A stretch of 64,000 nucleotides of DNA from Burkholderia pyrrocinia (GCF_003330765.1 NZ_CP024903.1:2294001-2358000), one strand, 5' to 3'. Positions 42,446 through 51,027 are shown, counted from the stretch's first letter. Numbers and translations are program-made. The notes: generated from the sequence alone by a model not told the origin.

Positions 42446-42868
42446 TCAATCGACGAGACTGTCCAGCGCCTTCGTATAACGGTTCGCGTGGCTGCGTTCG
42501 GCTTTCGCGAGCGTCTCGAACCAGTTCGCGATTTCGTCGAAGCCTTCGTCGCGTGCCATCTTCGCCATGCCCGGATACATGTCGGTGTATTCGTGCGTTT
42601 CGCCGGCGATCGCCGATTCGAGATTCAGCCGCGACGAGCCGAACGGCAAGCCCGTGGCCGGATCGCCAACAGCTTCCAGATATTCGAGATGGCCGTGCGC
42701 ATGGCCGGTTTCGCCTTCGGCGGTCGAGCGGAACAGCGCGGCGAGGTCGTTCTGGCCTTCGACGTCGGCCTTCGAAGCGAAATACAGATAGCGCCGGTTC
42801 GCCTGCGATTCGCCCGCGAATGCGGCCTTCAGGTTCTCTTCGGTTTTGCTGCCCTTGAGTTGAGCCAT
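42446..42868 (-). CDS. rubrerythrin (rubredoxin-less form)
   Basis: A 140-residue di-iron protein of the erythrin type. The ferritin-like helices carry the ligands: [56 protein letters not shown] and [18 protein letters not shown]. The C-terminal rubredoxin domain of classic rubrerythrin is absent, so electrons must come from another protein, probably the Fe-S oxidoreductase encoded next. It reduces hydrogen peroxide to water. GGAGG is 6 bases before the ATG. Confidence 0.93.
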   Translation of the reverse strand: MAQLKGSKTEENLKAAFAGESQANRRYLYFASKADVEGQNDLAALFRSTAEGETGHAHGHLEYLEAVGDPATGLPFGSSRLNLESAIAGETHEYTDMYPGMAKMARDEGFDEIANWFETLAKAERSHANRYTKALDSLVD

Positions 42869-43106
42869 TTGCGCCTCCGTTCGAGTCGGCGCAGCCGCGT
42901 GCGAAGCCGGGCCGATGATATATGTGGGGAGCGATGCGTTTGCCGGGGGCGCGCGCATCGTGCTCTTTAATCTAGGCGCTCGCGTTCGCATCCCCCAATA
43001 GACTTTTTCAATCCGCGCGATAGTGCCGGGCGGGAAACGGGAAGCGGGGATCGTCGGGAGGGCGGGTTCGGCGCGCCGGGCAGCGCGCTCGCGCGCGTGT
43101 CAGGCG

Positions 43107-44375
43107 TCACGCATCCGTCGCGCGCTTGAGCAGCAACTCGCGTTCGCGCTCGTTGCGCGTCAGCTCCGCCGCGCGGCGGAACTCGAGCTTGGCCTCGTCG
43201 GCGCGGCCGAGTTTCGCCAGCAGGTCGCCGCGCACGCTCGGCAGCCAGTGATAGCGCGCGAGCGCGGGATCGGCGCGCAACACGTCGACGATTTCGAGCG
43301 CTGCGGCCGGCCCGAACGCCATCCCCACGGCCACCGCGCGATTCAGCTCGACGACGGGCGACGGCGCGACTTCGACGAGCGCGTCATACAGCGCGACGAT
43401 CTGCGCCCAGTCCGTGTCCGACGCGCGACGCGCGCGCGCATGGCAGGCGGCCAGCGCGGCCTGCAGCGCATACGGCCCGCGCACGCCGCCCAGCTTCGTC
43501 GCCCGTTCGAGCGCCGCGAGACCGCGCCGGATCAGCAACGGATCCCAGCGGCTCCGGTCCTGGTCGAGCAGCAGCACGGGCCGGCCCTGTGCATCGGTGC
43601 GCGCATGCATGCGCGACGCCTGCAGTTCCATCAGCGCGACGAGCCCGAGCACTTCGCTCTCGTCCGGCGCGAGCCCGGCCAGCACGCGACCGAGCCGCAG
43701 CGCCTCGTCGCACAGCGCCGGACGCGTCCAGTCGTCGCCCGCCGTCGCCGCATGGCCTTCGTTGAACACGAGGTAGATCACTTCGAGCACCGACGCGAGC
43801 CGCGCGGGCCGCGCATCGGCGGCCGGCACCTCGAACGGCACGCGCGCCGCCGCAAGCGTGCGCTTCGCCCGCACGATCCGCTGCGCGATTGTCGGCTCGG
43901 GCGTCAGGAACGCGCGCGCGATCTCGCCCGTCGTCAATCCGCCGAGCAGCCGCAGCGTCAGCGCGACGCGTGCATCGGTCGACAGCACCGGGTGGCACGA
44001 CGTGAAGATCAGCCGCAGCAGATCGTCGCCGATGTCGTCTTCGCTCGCGTCGGCGAGCGCATCCGCGATGTCGGGGACGACATGCGCTTCGAGCGCATCC
44101 ATCTCGTGGCCGAGCCGGTCGCGCTTCGCCGCGTGGAGCGACTCCTGCCGGACCCGATCGAGCGCGCGACGCTTCACGGCCGTCATCAGCCACGCGGCCG
44201 GGTTGTCGGGTACGCCGTCGACGGGCCAGTGCTCGAGCGCCGCGACGAGCGTGTCCTGCGCCAGTTCCTCGGCCACGCCGACGTCGCGCACCACGCGCGC
44301 GGCGCGCGCGATGATCTTCGGCGCCTCGATCCGCCAGACCGCTTCGATCGCACGATGAGTCGCCTCATGCGTCAC
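43107..44375 (-). CDS. ECF42-type RNA polymerase sigma factor with C-terminal TPR-like domain
   Basis: A 422-residue ECF sigma factor. Sigma2 lies at about 10-75 (ARVVRDVGVAEELAQDTLVAALEHWP...AAWLMTAVKRRALDRVR), sigma4 at about 130-185 (ALTLRLLGGLTTGEIARAFLTPEPTIAQRIVRAKRTL), and an about 230-residue helical extension follows with NEGHAAT, ALLIRRGLAALERA-like repeats and LNRAVAVGMAFG. This extension and the neighbouring DGPF genes define the ECF42 group, in which the extension is required for activity and no anti-sigma factor exists. The GTG at 44375 overlaps the VOC stop as GTGA. Confidence 0.9.
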   Translation of the reverse strand: MTHEATHRAIEAVWRIEAPKIIARAARVVRDVGVAEELAQDTLVAALEHWPVDGVPDNPAAWLMTAVKRRALDRVRQESLHAAKRDRLGHEMDALEAHVVPDIADALADASEDDIGDDLLRLIFTSCHPVLSTDARVALTLRLLGGLTTGEIARAFLTPEPTIAQRIVRAKRTLAAARVPFEVPAADARPARLASVLEVIYLVFNEGHAATAGDDWTRPALCDEALRLGRVLAGLAPDESEVLGLVALMELQASRMHARTDAQGRPVLLLDQDRSRWDPLLIRRGLAALERATKLGGVRGPYALQAALAACHARARRASDTDWAQIVALYDALVEVAPSPVVELNRAVAVGMAFGPAAALEIVDVLRADPALARYHWLPSVRGDLLAKLGRADEAKLEFRRAAELTRNERERELLLKRATDA

Positions 44376-44788
44376 GACGCCGGCCCCTGGGTGGACGCGT
44401 CCTGCTCCATGTACATCAGCTCCCACGCGTGACCGTCCGGATCGGTGAACCCGTGGCCGTACATGCCCGGATACTCCAGCGGAGGACGCGGCGCGGTGCC
44501 GCCGGCCGCACGCGCCTTCGCGACGACCTCGTCGACTTCGGCACGGCTTTCGCACGACAGGCACGACAACACCTGCACGTGCGTCGCGGGTTCGACGATG
44601 GTCTTGTCGGTGAAGGTCTGGAAAAACGGCCGCACGAGCAACATCGCGAAGATCGTGTCGCTGATCCGGAGGCAGGCGGCCTGGTCGTTCGTGTAAGCCG
44701 GCACGACCTCGAAGCCGAGCCCCTGGTAGAACGCCTTCGCGCGCGGCAGGTCGGTCACGGGAAGGTTGACGAAGATCATTTTGTGCAT
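44372..44788 (-). CDS. VOC-family (glyoxalase-like) protein
   Basis: A 138-residue protein with two beta-alpha-beta-beta-beta modules of the vicinal oxygen chelate fold: MIFVNLPVTDLPRAKAFYQGLGFEVV at the start and PLEYPGMYGHGFTDPDGHAWELMYM at the end, with the metal-ligand positions mostly kept (His and Glu near the C-terminus). The reaction is unknown. It lies between a DGPF gene and the ECF42 sigma gene and overlaps the latter, so it belongs to the same regulon. Confidence 0.9.
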   Translation of the reverse strand: MHKMIFVNLPVTDLPRAKAFYQGLGFEVVPAYTNDQAACLRISDTIFAMLLVRPFFQTFTDKTIVEPATHVQVLSCLSCESRAEVDEVVAKARAAGGTAPRPPLEYPGMYGHGFTDPDGHAWELMYMEQDASTQGPAS

Positions 44789-44814
44789 GACGGGTGCTCC
44801 CGGTGGTAATGGAT

Positions 44815-45237
44815 TCAGGCGGCGTTGTTGCGGCCAACGTGGAGTTCGCGGAACCGCTCGACCGCGTCGCTCGGCGTGAGGTCGTCGAGCTCGAACAGCG
44901 GCCGCACCTCGATCTCGCAATCCATCTCGGCGCCGAACGGCGCGGGAAACCGGCGCGTCCATTCGAGCGCCTCGTCGCGCGAACGCACCTGGATCAGCGT
45001 ATAGCCGGCGATCAGCTCCTTCGTTTCGGTGAACGGGCCGTCGACCACCGTGCCCTTGCCGCCCGTATAGCGCACGCGCCAGCCACGCGCGCTCGGTCTC
45101 AGCCCGTTCGCGTCGAGCAGCACGCCTGCGTTGGCCAGTTCCTCGTGATAGACGGTCATGGCCTCGACCAGCCGGTTGTCCGGCAACGCATCGGATTCGC
45201 TGACGGCGTTCGCCCGGATCATGATCATGAATCGCAT
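44815..45237 (-). CDS. YCII-related DGPF-domain protein, copy 1
   Basis: A 140-residue protein of the YCII/DGPF family with the name-giving motif in TVVDGPFTETKELIAGYTLIQV near residue 65-85, a conserved N-terminal RFMIMIRAN strand and a typical EWTRRFPAP region. The function is unknown; one to several copies typically lie beside ECF42 sigma genes and are its main targets. The reading frame is intact, unlike the second copy. It is 26 bp upstream of the VOC gene. Confidence 0.92.
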   Translation of the reverse strand: MRFMIMIRANAVSESDALPDNRLVEAMTVYHEELANAGVLLDANGLRPSARGWRVRYTGGKGTVVDGPFTETKELIAGYTLIQVRSRDEALEWTRRFPAPFGAEMDCEIEVRPLFELDDLTPSDAVERFRELHVGRNNAA

Positions 45238-45264
45238 CGTTCACTCCTTGTCGTCGATGGAAAG

Positions 45265-45286
45265 AGGCGCCCGTTCATCGGCGCCT
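45265..45286 (-). terminator. hairpin between the two DGPF genes
   Basis: AGGCGCC (45265-45271) and GGCGCCT (45280-45286) around an 8-base loop; on the minus strand it is followed by CTTTCC, a weak U-containing tract. It may reduce transcription from the first (frameshifted) DGPF gene into the second. Confidence 0.5.
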
Positions 45287-45336
45287 TATCCGGACGACGG
45301 GCGGGACCCGGCCGGATCGACGCGCGCCACGACAAA

Positions 45337-45711
45337 TCAGGGTAAATACCGAGTCGCGGCATTCACAGGAAGCACGGGCCGACTGCGCGCACCTCGACCG
45401 TGCACCATTGCGCGGCCGGACACTGGCGCGCGATCTCGATCTTCGCGCGTGTCGACGTCGACGAGGAAGAAGCCGCCGACCATCTCCTTCGCCTCAGCGA
45501 ACGGGCCGTCGAGCAGGCGCGTCTCGCCGTCGCGAACCTGCACGCGCGTACCGCGCTCGGAGCGCTCCAGCGATTCGACGCCGCGCAGCACGCCGCGCGC
45601 CTTCAGCGTCCCGGCGAAATCGACCATCCGTGCGTAAAGCGCCTGACCTTCGTCGAGCGTGCGCTCGGCGCGCTGGTCGGTCGGTTCGACAATCAACAGC
45701 ATGTAAGACAT
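45337..45711 (-). CDS. YCII-related DGPF-domain protein, copy 2, frameshifted near C-terminus
   Basis: The first 85 residues are a normal DGPF protein (SYMLLIVEPTDQRAE start, RLLDGPFAEAKEMVGGFFLVDVDTRE). After that the frame gives an Arg-rich tail ending at 45337 (124 residues). One base shift instead gives EIARQCPAAQWCTVEVRAVGPC and a stop at 45365-45363, the expected family ending. The switch lies near 45440-45450, in a repetitive GATCGAGATCG stretch. It is therefore either a real frameshift mutation or a sequencing or assembly error. The start has AGGAG at 7 bases. Confidence 0.85.
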   Translation of the reverse strand: MSYMLLIVEPTDQRAERTLDEGQALYARMVDFAGTLKARGVLRGVESLERSERGTRVQVRDGETRLLDGPFAEAKEMVGGFFLVDVDTREDRDRAPVSGRAMVHGRGARSRPVLPVNAATRYLP

Positions 45712-45890
45712 GGACTTCTCCTGTGGGAACGGGATGCGGCGCCCGGTGCGAAAGCGTAACAGCCGCGGAGCGGCCTGCCTGCATCGTTGGCTGACCGGCA
45801 CTGGCCGAACGGCCATTTCGGCCGCTTCCTGACATTTTGCCGTCAAGATGCCTTCCCGAACTTTCGGATTTTCTTCCTGTGGACCACCCC

Positions 45891-47750
45891 ATGTCACGCC
45901 TGCTTCCGTCGCTTGCCGTTGCGCTGTCGCTCGCCCTCGCCGCCCTCGCCACCCTCTCCGTCCGGCCGGCCACGCCGCCGGTCAGCGCCGGCTGCGGCAA
46001 CGCAACCACGTCGATTGCCGACCTCCGCAGCGCCGGCGGCCCGTCGCCGCTGGCCGGGCAAACCACATCGATCGAAGCGGTCGTCACCGCGGCGTTCGGC
46101 GGCGCCGACGGCTTCGGCGGCTTCTTCGTCCAGCAGGCCGACGCGCAGCGGCAGCGCAGGCCGGGCGTGCCGGAAGGCGTGTTCGTGTACGCGCCGGACG
46201 CGCGCGCGAAAGCCGGCGATCTCGTGCATCTCACGGGCAGGGTCGACGATCAATACGGCCGGACGCAGTTCACGCTGTCGGGCAACATTGCCGTCTGCGC
46301 ACACGGGCAGACGGTCACACCGGCGACGCTCACGCTGCCGGTCGACACGCCGGCCGTGCTGGCCGCGCACGAAGGCATGCTGGTGCGCCTGCCGCAAACG
46401 CTGACGGTCAGCGACACGCACGAACTCGGCCGCTACGGCAGCGTCGTCCTCAGCAACGGCCGGCTGCGCATCCCGACCCACGTCGCGGCGCCGCCCGAAG
46501 CCGCCGCGCACGCGGCGGCCAACGCGCGCAACCGCATCGTGCTCGACGACGGCTCGAACCGCCGCGACCCCGCGACCGTCCGCTATCCGCCGCCCGCGCT
46601 GAGCGCCGCCAACACGCTGCGCGCGGGCTACACGGTGCGCGGCGTCGAAGGCGTGCTCGAACTGCGCTACGGCACGTGGCGGCTGCAACCGACCGCCGGC
46701 GCGGCGCCAAGGTTCGACGCCGCCGCGAATCCCCGTGCCGATGCGCCGGCCCGGCATCCCGACGCCGACGTGCGCATCGTGTCGTTCAACGTATTCAACT
46801 ATTTCAACGGTGACGGCCATGGCGGCGGATTCGACGCTCCGGCTGGCCGCGGCGCGAAAACACGCGCCGTGTTCGCGCGGCAGGAAGCGAAGATCGTCGC
46901 GGCCTTGCGTGCGCAGCGCGCCGACGTGATCGGGCTGATGGAAATCGCGAACAACGGCCACGGCGACGCGAGCGCCGTGCGACGTCTCGCCGCGCAACTT
47001 GGCGATGGCTGGCGCGCGGTCGATCCGGGCACCGCGCGGCTCGGCCGCGATGCGATCATGGTCGCGCTGCTGTACGACAGCCGCACGGTCGAGCCGGTCG
47101 GGCGCGCCGCAACCATCGCGCTCGGCGGCCGGCACCGTCCGCCGCTCGCGCAGACCTTCCGGCGCATCGGCGGCACGCGCGCGTTCACGGTCTCGGTCAA
47201 TCACCTGAAGTCGAAGAACTGCCCGGACGCGACCGGCGCCGACCTCGACCAGTCGGACGGCCAGGGCTGCTGGAACGCGGCCCGCACGCGGGCGGCCACG
47301 CGCATCGCCGACTGGCTCGCCGCGTCGCCGACGGGCGCCGCGGCCGACGGCGTGCTGCTGATCGGCGACCTGAACAGCTATGCGAAGGAAGATCCGGTCC
47401 GCGCACTCGAAGCGCGCGGCTATGCGAACCTGGTTGCCCGCTTCGTCGGCGATGCTGCGTACAGCTACGTATTTCGCGGCGAAGCCGGCGCCCTCGACCA
47501 CGCGCTCGCCACCTCGACGCTCGCCGCGCGCGTGAAGGGCGTGCACATATGGCACATCAACGCCGATGAACCGTTTGCACTGCAACCCGTGCCCGATTAC
47601 AAAACGTCCGCGCAACGGTCGTCTTATTACGCACCCGACGCATACCGCTCGTCGGACCACGATCCCGTCGTGATCGACATCGCGCTTGACGATAGCGGCA
47701 CATTACCGGCCCCGGGCACAAACCCTGCTCGTCGACACAGCGTGGACTAG
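45891..47750 (+). CDS. secreted ExeM/NucH-like endonuclease
   Basis: A 619-residue protein with a signal peptide (MSRLLPSLAVALSLALAALATLS) and an OB-fold part near residues 45-160 (TSIEAVVTAAFGG, LVHLTGRVDDQYGRTQF), followed by an endonuclease/exonuclease/phosphatase domain from about 295: RIVSFNVFNYFNGDG, IGLMEIANNG with the catalytic Glu, VNHLKSKNCPD, LIGDLNSYAKEDP and SSDHDPVVIDI with the final His. It probably degrades extracellular DNA, as ExeM/NucH-type nucleases do in biofilm remodelling and phosphate use. There is no C-terminal membrane anchor. Start 45891 fits the signal peptide. Confidence 0.88.
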   Translation: MSRLLPSLAVALSLALAALATLSVRPATPPVSAGCGNATTSIADLRSAGGPSPLAGQTTSIEAVVTAAFGGADGFGGFFVQQADAQRQRRPGVPEGVFVYAPDARAKAGDLVHLTGRVDDQYGRTQFTLSGNIAVCAHGQTVTPATLTLPVDTPAVLAAHEGMLVRLPQTLTVSDTHELGRYGSVVLSNGRLRIPTHVAAPPEAAAHAAANARNRIVLDDGSNRRDPATVRYPPPALSAANTLRAGYTVRGVEGVLELRYGTWRLQPTAGAAPRFDAAANPRADAPARHPDADVRIVSFNVFNYFNGDGHGGGFDAPAGRGAKTRAVFARQEAKIVAALRAQRADVIGLMEIANNGHGDASAVRRLAAQLGDGWRAVDPGTARLGRDAIMVALLYDSRTVEPVGRAATIALGGRHRPPLAQTFRRIGGTRAFTVSVNHLKSKNCPDATGADLDQSDGQGCWNAARTRAATRIADWLAASPTGAAADGVLLIGDLNSYAKEDPVRALEARGYANLVARFVGDAAYSYVFRGEAGALDHALATSTLAARVKGVHIWHINADEPFALQPVPDYKTSAQRSSYYAPDAYRSSDHDPVVIDIALDDSGTLPAPGTNPARRHSVD

Positions 47751-48035
47751 TGCATTTGCATCAGCACAACGCGTGCAACGGCACTATTTACCTGGCGACC
47801 CTGGCGACGCCATATTTACCGGGCCATCACTTCGTACCGCTGCCCGATACGCTGCTTCGCCCGCAGCGCGAAATTTTTTCAACCGCCGCACCGCCCCGCG
47901 CGACGGGGCTCCGCGGCGATCCTGCCAACGAATTGAAAAATTGTCTCGAAACTCAATTGGGGCAAGTGAATCACATTGATTGCTGGGATTCGTCTTATCT
48001 TCAAATTGGCCTTGAATCGAAGGAGGATAAACATC
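47751..48035. other. AT-rich gap with large inverted repeat
   Basis: 285 bp before the DUF883 gene. Besides the hairpin listed at 47872-47942, it holds several A/T-rich parts typical of a regulated promoter upstream of an envelope-stress-type gene. No gene seen. Confidence 0.4.
47872..47942. ncRNA. nested hairpin, candidate small RNA or 5' element (copy B)
   Basis: Outer arms AATTTTTTCAA (47872-47882) and TTGAAAAATT (47933-47942) pair with one bulge. Inside, GCCGC-ACC-GCCCCG-CGCGA-CGGGGC-TCC-GCGGC (47885-47917) forms a compound stem with a 3x3 internal loop. The inner part resembles the hairpin at 39977-40007 and shares CGGGGCTCCGC. It lies 94 bp upstream of the DUF883 gene, so it could be a 5' element or a separate RNA. 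Strand unknown. Confidence 0.45.
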
Positions 48036-48422
48036 ATGGCGCTCACCGACTCGATCGAACACAAGCTGGACCGCGGTCTGTCCGAAATCCGTCGCACCGG
48101 CCGGCGCGTGGGACGCACGACGCGCTCGGCCGCCCGTGACCTGCATGCCGACGTGACCGACGATCTGCGCGGGCTGGTCGACGAACTGGAAGACCTGCTG
48201 AAAAACGATGGCGACGGCGATATCGCCGCGCTGCGCAAGCGCGTGCAATCCAGACTCGATGAAGCACGCAGCGCGCTCGACTACGCGTCGGGCAGCGCGG
48301 CCGCCCGGCTGCGCGATTCGGCCGAACGCGTGTCGCAGGCCGTGCACGACAACCCGTGGCAAACCGCCGGCGTCGTCGCGGGCCTCGCGTTCGTTGCGGG
48401 CCTGCTCCTTGCCCGCCGTTGA
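48036..48422 (+). CDS. DUF883 (ElaB/YqjD-like) protein
   Basis: A 128-residue protein: a charged amphipathic N-terminal helical part and a C-terminal membrane anchor with NPWQTAGVVAGLAFVAGLLLARR, the typical DUF883 ending. ElaB/YqjD of E. coli bind ribosomes near the inner membrane and are induced in stationary phase. AGGAGG is 7 bases before the ATG at 48036. It is followed after 64 bp by a SYLF lipoprotein gene. Confidence 0.88.
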   Translation: MALTDSIEHKLDRGLSEIRRTGRRVGRTTRSAARDLHADVTDDLRGLVDELEDLLKNDGDGDIAALRKRVQSRLDEARSALDYASGSAAARLRDSAERVSQAVHDNPWQTAGVVAGLAFVAGLLLARR

Positions 48423-48486
48423 ACGGGGCTGCCCGCACCGCTGCCCGCACCGTCCGTCCTCAATCAGACAACGAAGGAGAACCGCC

Positions 48487-49071
48487 ATGCAGAAGTCCCT
48501 CGCCATGAAAGCCGCCGCCGCCGTCATGCTCGGCAGCCTCGCGCTCGCCGGCTGCACCACCACGCCCGACAAACCCGAAAACGCGTCGACCAGCGCGTCG
48601 AAGCGCCAGTCGATCGACGCCAGCGTCAACGCGACGCTGTCGCGCCTCTATTCGACCGTGCCGGGTTCGCGTGAACTCGTCGCGAAATCGCGCGGCGTGC
48701 TCGTGTTCCCGAACGTGCTGCAGGCCGGCTTCATCGTCGGCGGCCAGTCCGGCAACGGCTCGCTGCGCGTCGGCGGCAGCACGGTCGGCTACTACAACAC
48801 GTCGTCGCTGTCGGTCGGCCTGCAGGCCGGCGCGCAGTCGAAGGCGATCGTGTTCCTGTTCATGACGCAGGATGCGCTCGACTCGTTCCGCAAGTCCGAA
48901 GGCTGGGCAGCCGGCGCCGACGCATCGGTCGCGGTCGTGAAGGTCGGCGCGAACGGCGCGGTCGACACCACCACGGCCACCGCGCCGGTCGAGGTGCTGG
49001 TCCTGACCAACGCGGGCCTGATGGGCGACCTGTCGGTGAACGGCACCAAGGTCACGAAGCTCCATATCTGA
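48487..49071 (+). CDS. SYLF-domain lipoprotein (YSC84 family)
   Basis: A 194-residue lipoprotein: signal peptide with lipobox LALAGC (Cys about residue 23), then the SYLF domain with ATLSRLYSTVPGSRELVAKSRGVLVFPNVLQAGFIVGGQ and GSTVGYYNTSSLSVGLQAGAQSKAIVFLFMTQDALDSF. SYLF proteins bind lipids; the bacterial role is uncertain. AAGGAGA is 7 bases before the ATG. Together with the DUF883 gene it forms a small envelope-stress-like pair. Confidence 0.9.
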   Translation: MQKSLAMKAAAAVMLGSLALAGCTTTPDKPENASTSASKRQSIDASVNATLSRLYSTVPGSRELVAKSRGVLVFPNVLQAGFIVGGQSGNGSLRVGGSTVGYYNTSSLSVGLQAGAQSKAIVFLFMTQDALDSFRKSEGWAAGADASVAVVKVGANGAVDTTTATAPVEVLVLTNAGLMGDLSVNGTKVTKLHI

Positions 49072-49320
49072 CGATGCGGCGCGCGGCCTTCGCCGTGCCC
49101 GCCTCCCGGCAGCGCCGCGGCCCCGGCCGCGGCGTTTTCGCATGTGTCGCACGCAGCGGCTATGATGGCGGCACCTTTGCGGGCATACTCCGGATGCGCC
49201 GCCCGGCGGATGGCCGCCCCGCAGCGCGTTTCACCGCGAACCCGCAACGTTCGCGAACCGATCGCGGCCGGAGCAACCAAATTCAGTCAAACCAAGCATC
49301 AATCTGCGCGAATGCCACCC

Positions 49321-50376
49321 ATGGATAGCGGACACCACGATCACCAAAAATTCTTCTATTTCCTGCTGTTCGCGGTCACCGTCGGCATGTGCGGGATTCT
49401 CGCGCCGTTCTCCGGCGCCGTGTTCTGGGGCACCATTCTCGCGATCCTGTTCCAGCCCGTGCAGCGCTGGCTCGCCGCGCGCTTCGGCAAGCGGCGCAAC
49501 CTGGCCGCGCTCGTGACGATGTCGCTGATCATCCTGATCGTGATCCTGCCGCTCGTGTTCGTCGCCGCAACGCTCGTGCAGGAAATCGCGTACGTGTACC
49601 AGGAAATCAAGACCGCGCAGCCGAACTATTCGCAATACTTCCAGGACATCATCCACGCGCTGCCGTCGTCGATCCAGCACCTGCTGCAGAAATACGGGCT
49701 GACCAACATCCCCGGCATCCAGAAGAAGCTGACCGACGGCGCCGCGCAGATCAGCCAGTTCGCGGCGACCCAGGCGCTCAGCATCGGCCAGAACACGTTC
49801 CAGTTCGTCGTGAGCTTCGGCGTGATGCTGTACATGGTGTTCTTCCTGCTGCGCGACGGCGGCGAGATCGGCCGCCGCGTGCGCCGCGCGCTGCCGCTCG
49901 ACGAAGAACACAAGATCCTGCTGCTGGCGAAATTCACGACGGTCGTGCGTGCGACCGTGAAAGGCAACATCGCAGTCGCGCTCGTGCAGGGCGCGCTCGG
50001 CGGCCTGATCTTCTGGATCCTCGGCATCCAGGGCGTCGTGCTGTGGGGCGCGCTGATGGCGTTCCTGTCGCTGCTGCCCGCGATCGGCGCGAGCCTCGTG
50101 TGGATACCGGCCGCGCTCTACTTCCTGGCGACCGGCGAGATCTGGAAATGCGTGATCCTCGTCGCGTTCTGCGTCGGCGTGATCGGCCTCGTCGACAACC
50201 TGCTGCGCCCGATCCTCGTCGGCAAGGACACGAAGATGCCCGACTGGGTCGTGCTGATCTCGACGCTCGGCGGGATGGCGCTGTTCGGCATCAACGGCTT
50301 CGTGATCGGGCCGCTCGTCGCCGCGCTGTTCATGGCGAGCTGGGACATCTACGCACGCGCCGAACAGGCCGAATGA
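49321..50376 (+). CDS. AI-2E family transporter
   Basis: A 351-residue inner-membrane protein with about eight hydrophobic segments and a helical region near 95-155. It has FSGAVFWGTILAILFQPVQRWL and AFLSLLPAIGASLVWIPAALYFL and DNLLRPILVGKDTKMPDWVVLISTLGG, the conserved family signatures. Relatives are linked to AI-2 export (TqsA), to Na/H exchange or to permease function; the substrate here is unknown. ATG 49312 in the same frame is an alternative start; no clear ribosome site decides. Confidence 0.85.
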   Translation: MDSGHHDHQKFFYFLLFAVTVGMCGILAPFSGAVFWGTILAILFQPVQRWLAARFGKRRNLAALVTMSLIILIVILPLVFVAATLVQEIAYVYQEIKTAQPNYSQYFQDIIHALPSSIQHLLQKYGLTNIPGIQKKLTDGAAQISQFAATQALSIGQNTFQFVVSFGVMLYMVFFLLRDGGEIGRRVRRALPLDEEHKILLLAKFTTVVRATVKGNIAVALVQGALGGLIFWILGIQGVVLWGALMAFLSLLPAIGASLVWIPAALYFLATGEIWKCVILVAFCVGVIGLVDNLLRPILVGKDTKMPDWVVLISTLGGMALFGINGFVIGPLVAALFMASWDIYARAEQAE

Positions 50377-50442
50377 CGCGGCGCGCGGCCACGTGCCATG
50401 CGTCCGACGGCCGGTGATCGGCACACCTGCCGAAACCCTCGG

Positions 50443-50964
50443 TCACGGATGACGAATGCGGATCACGACGGGCGCCGCGGCGCCCGTCGCGTCATCCGCC
50501 GCAACGGTCATCACGCCGCCATACGGGCCCACGCGATAAGCGCGGCCCGACACCAGCGGCACGCTTCGATCGTCGTGCGCATCGCGCCACGTTGCGCGCA
50601 CGCCCGCACCGGCCGCCGGCGCGAACGGCGTACCGTCGGGCCCGACCAGCGCCACATGCGCACCCGGCAAACGCCGGCCATGCGCATCGAACCGGAGCGT
50701 CGCCGCCGCCCCGCTGCCCGTGGCCTCCCATCCTTCGACAACCGCGCCTGACGGTGCGTCGAACGTCACGTCGTAGAGATCGACGAGCGCGCCGGTGAAC
50801 CGCACGATGCCGTCCGTCGCAGCCTGCCCGGCCGCCATCGCATTCGACATCGCGAACGCAACGCCCAGCCCGATCGCCATCATCCGCACCGCGTCGGCGC
50901 GCCACACCGTTCGATTGCGCATCGCTGCCGATGCCGATGCCACCCGCTTCGCGTCGTTCTGCAT
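50443..50964 (-). CDS. secreted fimbrial-like hypothetical protein
   Basis: A 173-residue protein with a likely signal peptide after about 20 charged residues (VRMMAIGLGVAFAMSNAMAAGQAA). The mature part starts TDGIVRFTGALVDLYDVTFDAP, which resembles the first beta strand of type-1-pilin-like subunits, but the pilin Cys pair is absent and there are no chaperone or usher genes nearby. The rest is beta-rich and ends PVVIRIRHP. Function unknown. The start has AGGAGAGGG at 5 bases. It is preceded by an intrinsic terminator on the same strand. Confidence 0.55.
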   Translation of the reverse strand: MQNDAKRVASASAAMRNRTVWRADAVRMMAIGLGVAFAMSNAMAAGQAATDGIVRFTGALVDLYDVTFDAPSGAVVEGWEATGSGAAATLRFDAHGRRLPGAHVALVGPDGTPFAPAAGAGVRATWRDAHDDRSVPLVSGRAYRVGPYGGVMTVAADDATGAAAPVVIRIRHP

Positions 50965-50991
50965 GTTCCCTCTCCTCTGCCGCGTGACCAG

Positions 50992-51027
50992 AAAAAAAGG
51001 CGGCGTGACGCGTCGGTCACGCCGCCT
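50992..51027 (-). terminator. intrinsic terminator after the SDR/reductase operon
   Basis: AGGCGGCGTGAC and GTCACGCCGCCT form a perfect 12-bp stem around a 6-base loop; on the minus strand it is followed by a run of seven T. This is a textbook Rho-independent terminator, 134 bp after the reductase stop and 28 bp before the start of the fimbrial-like gene. Confidence 0.85.
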
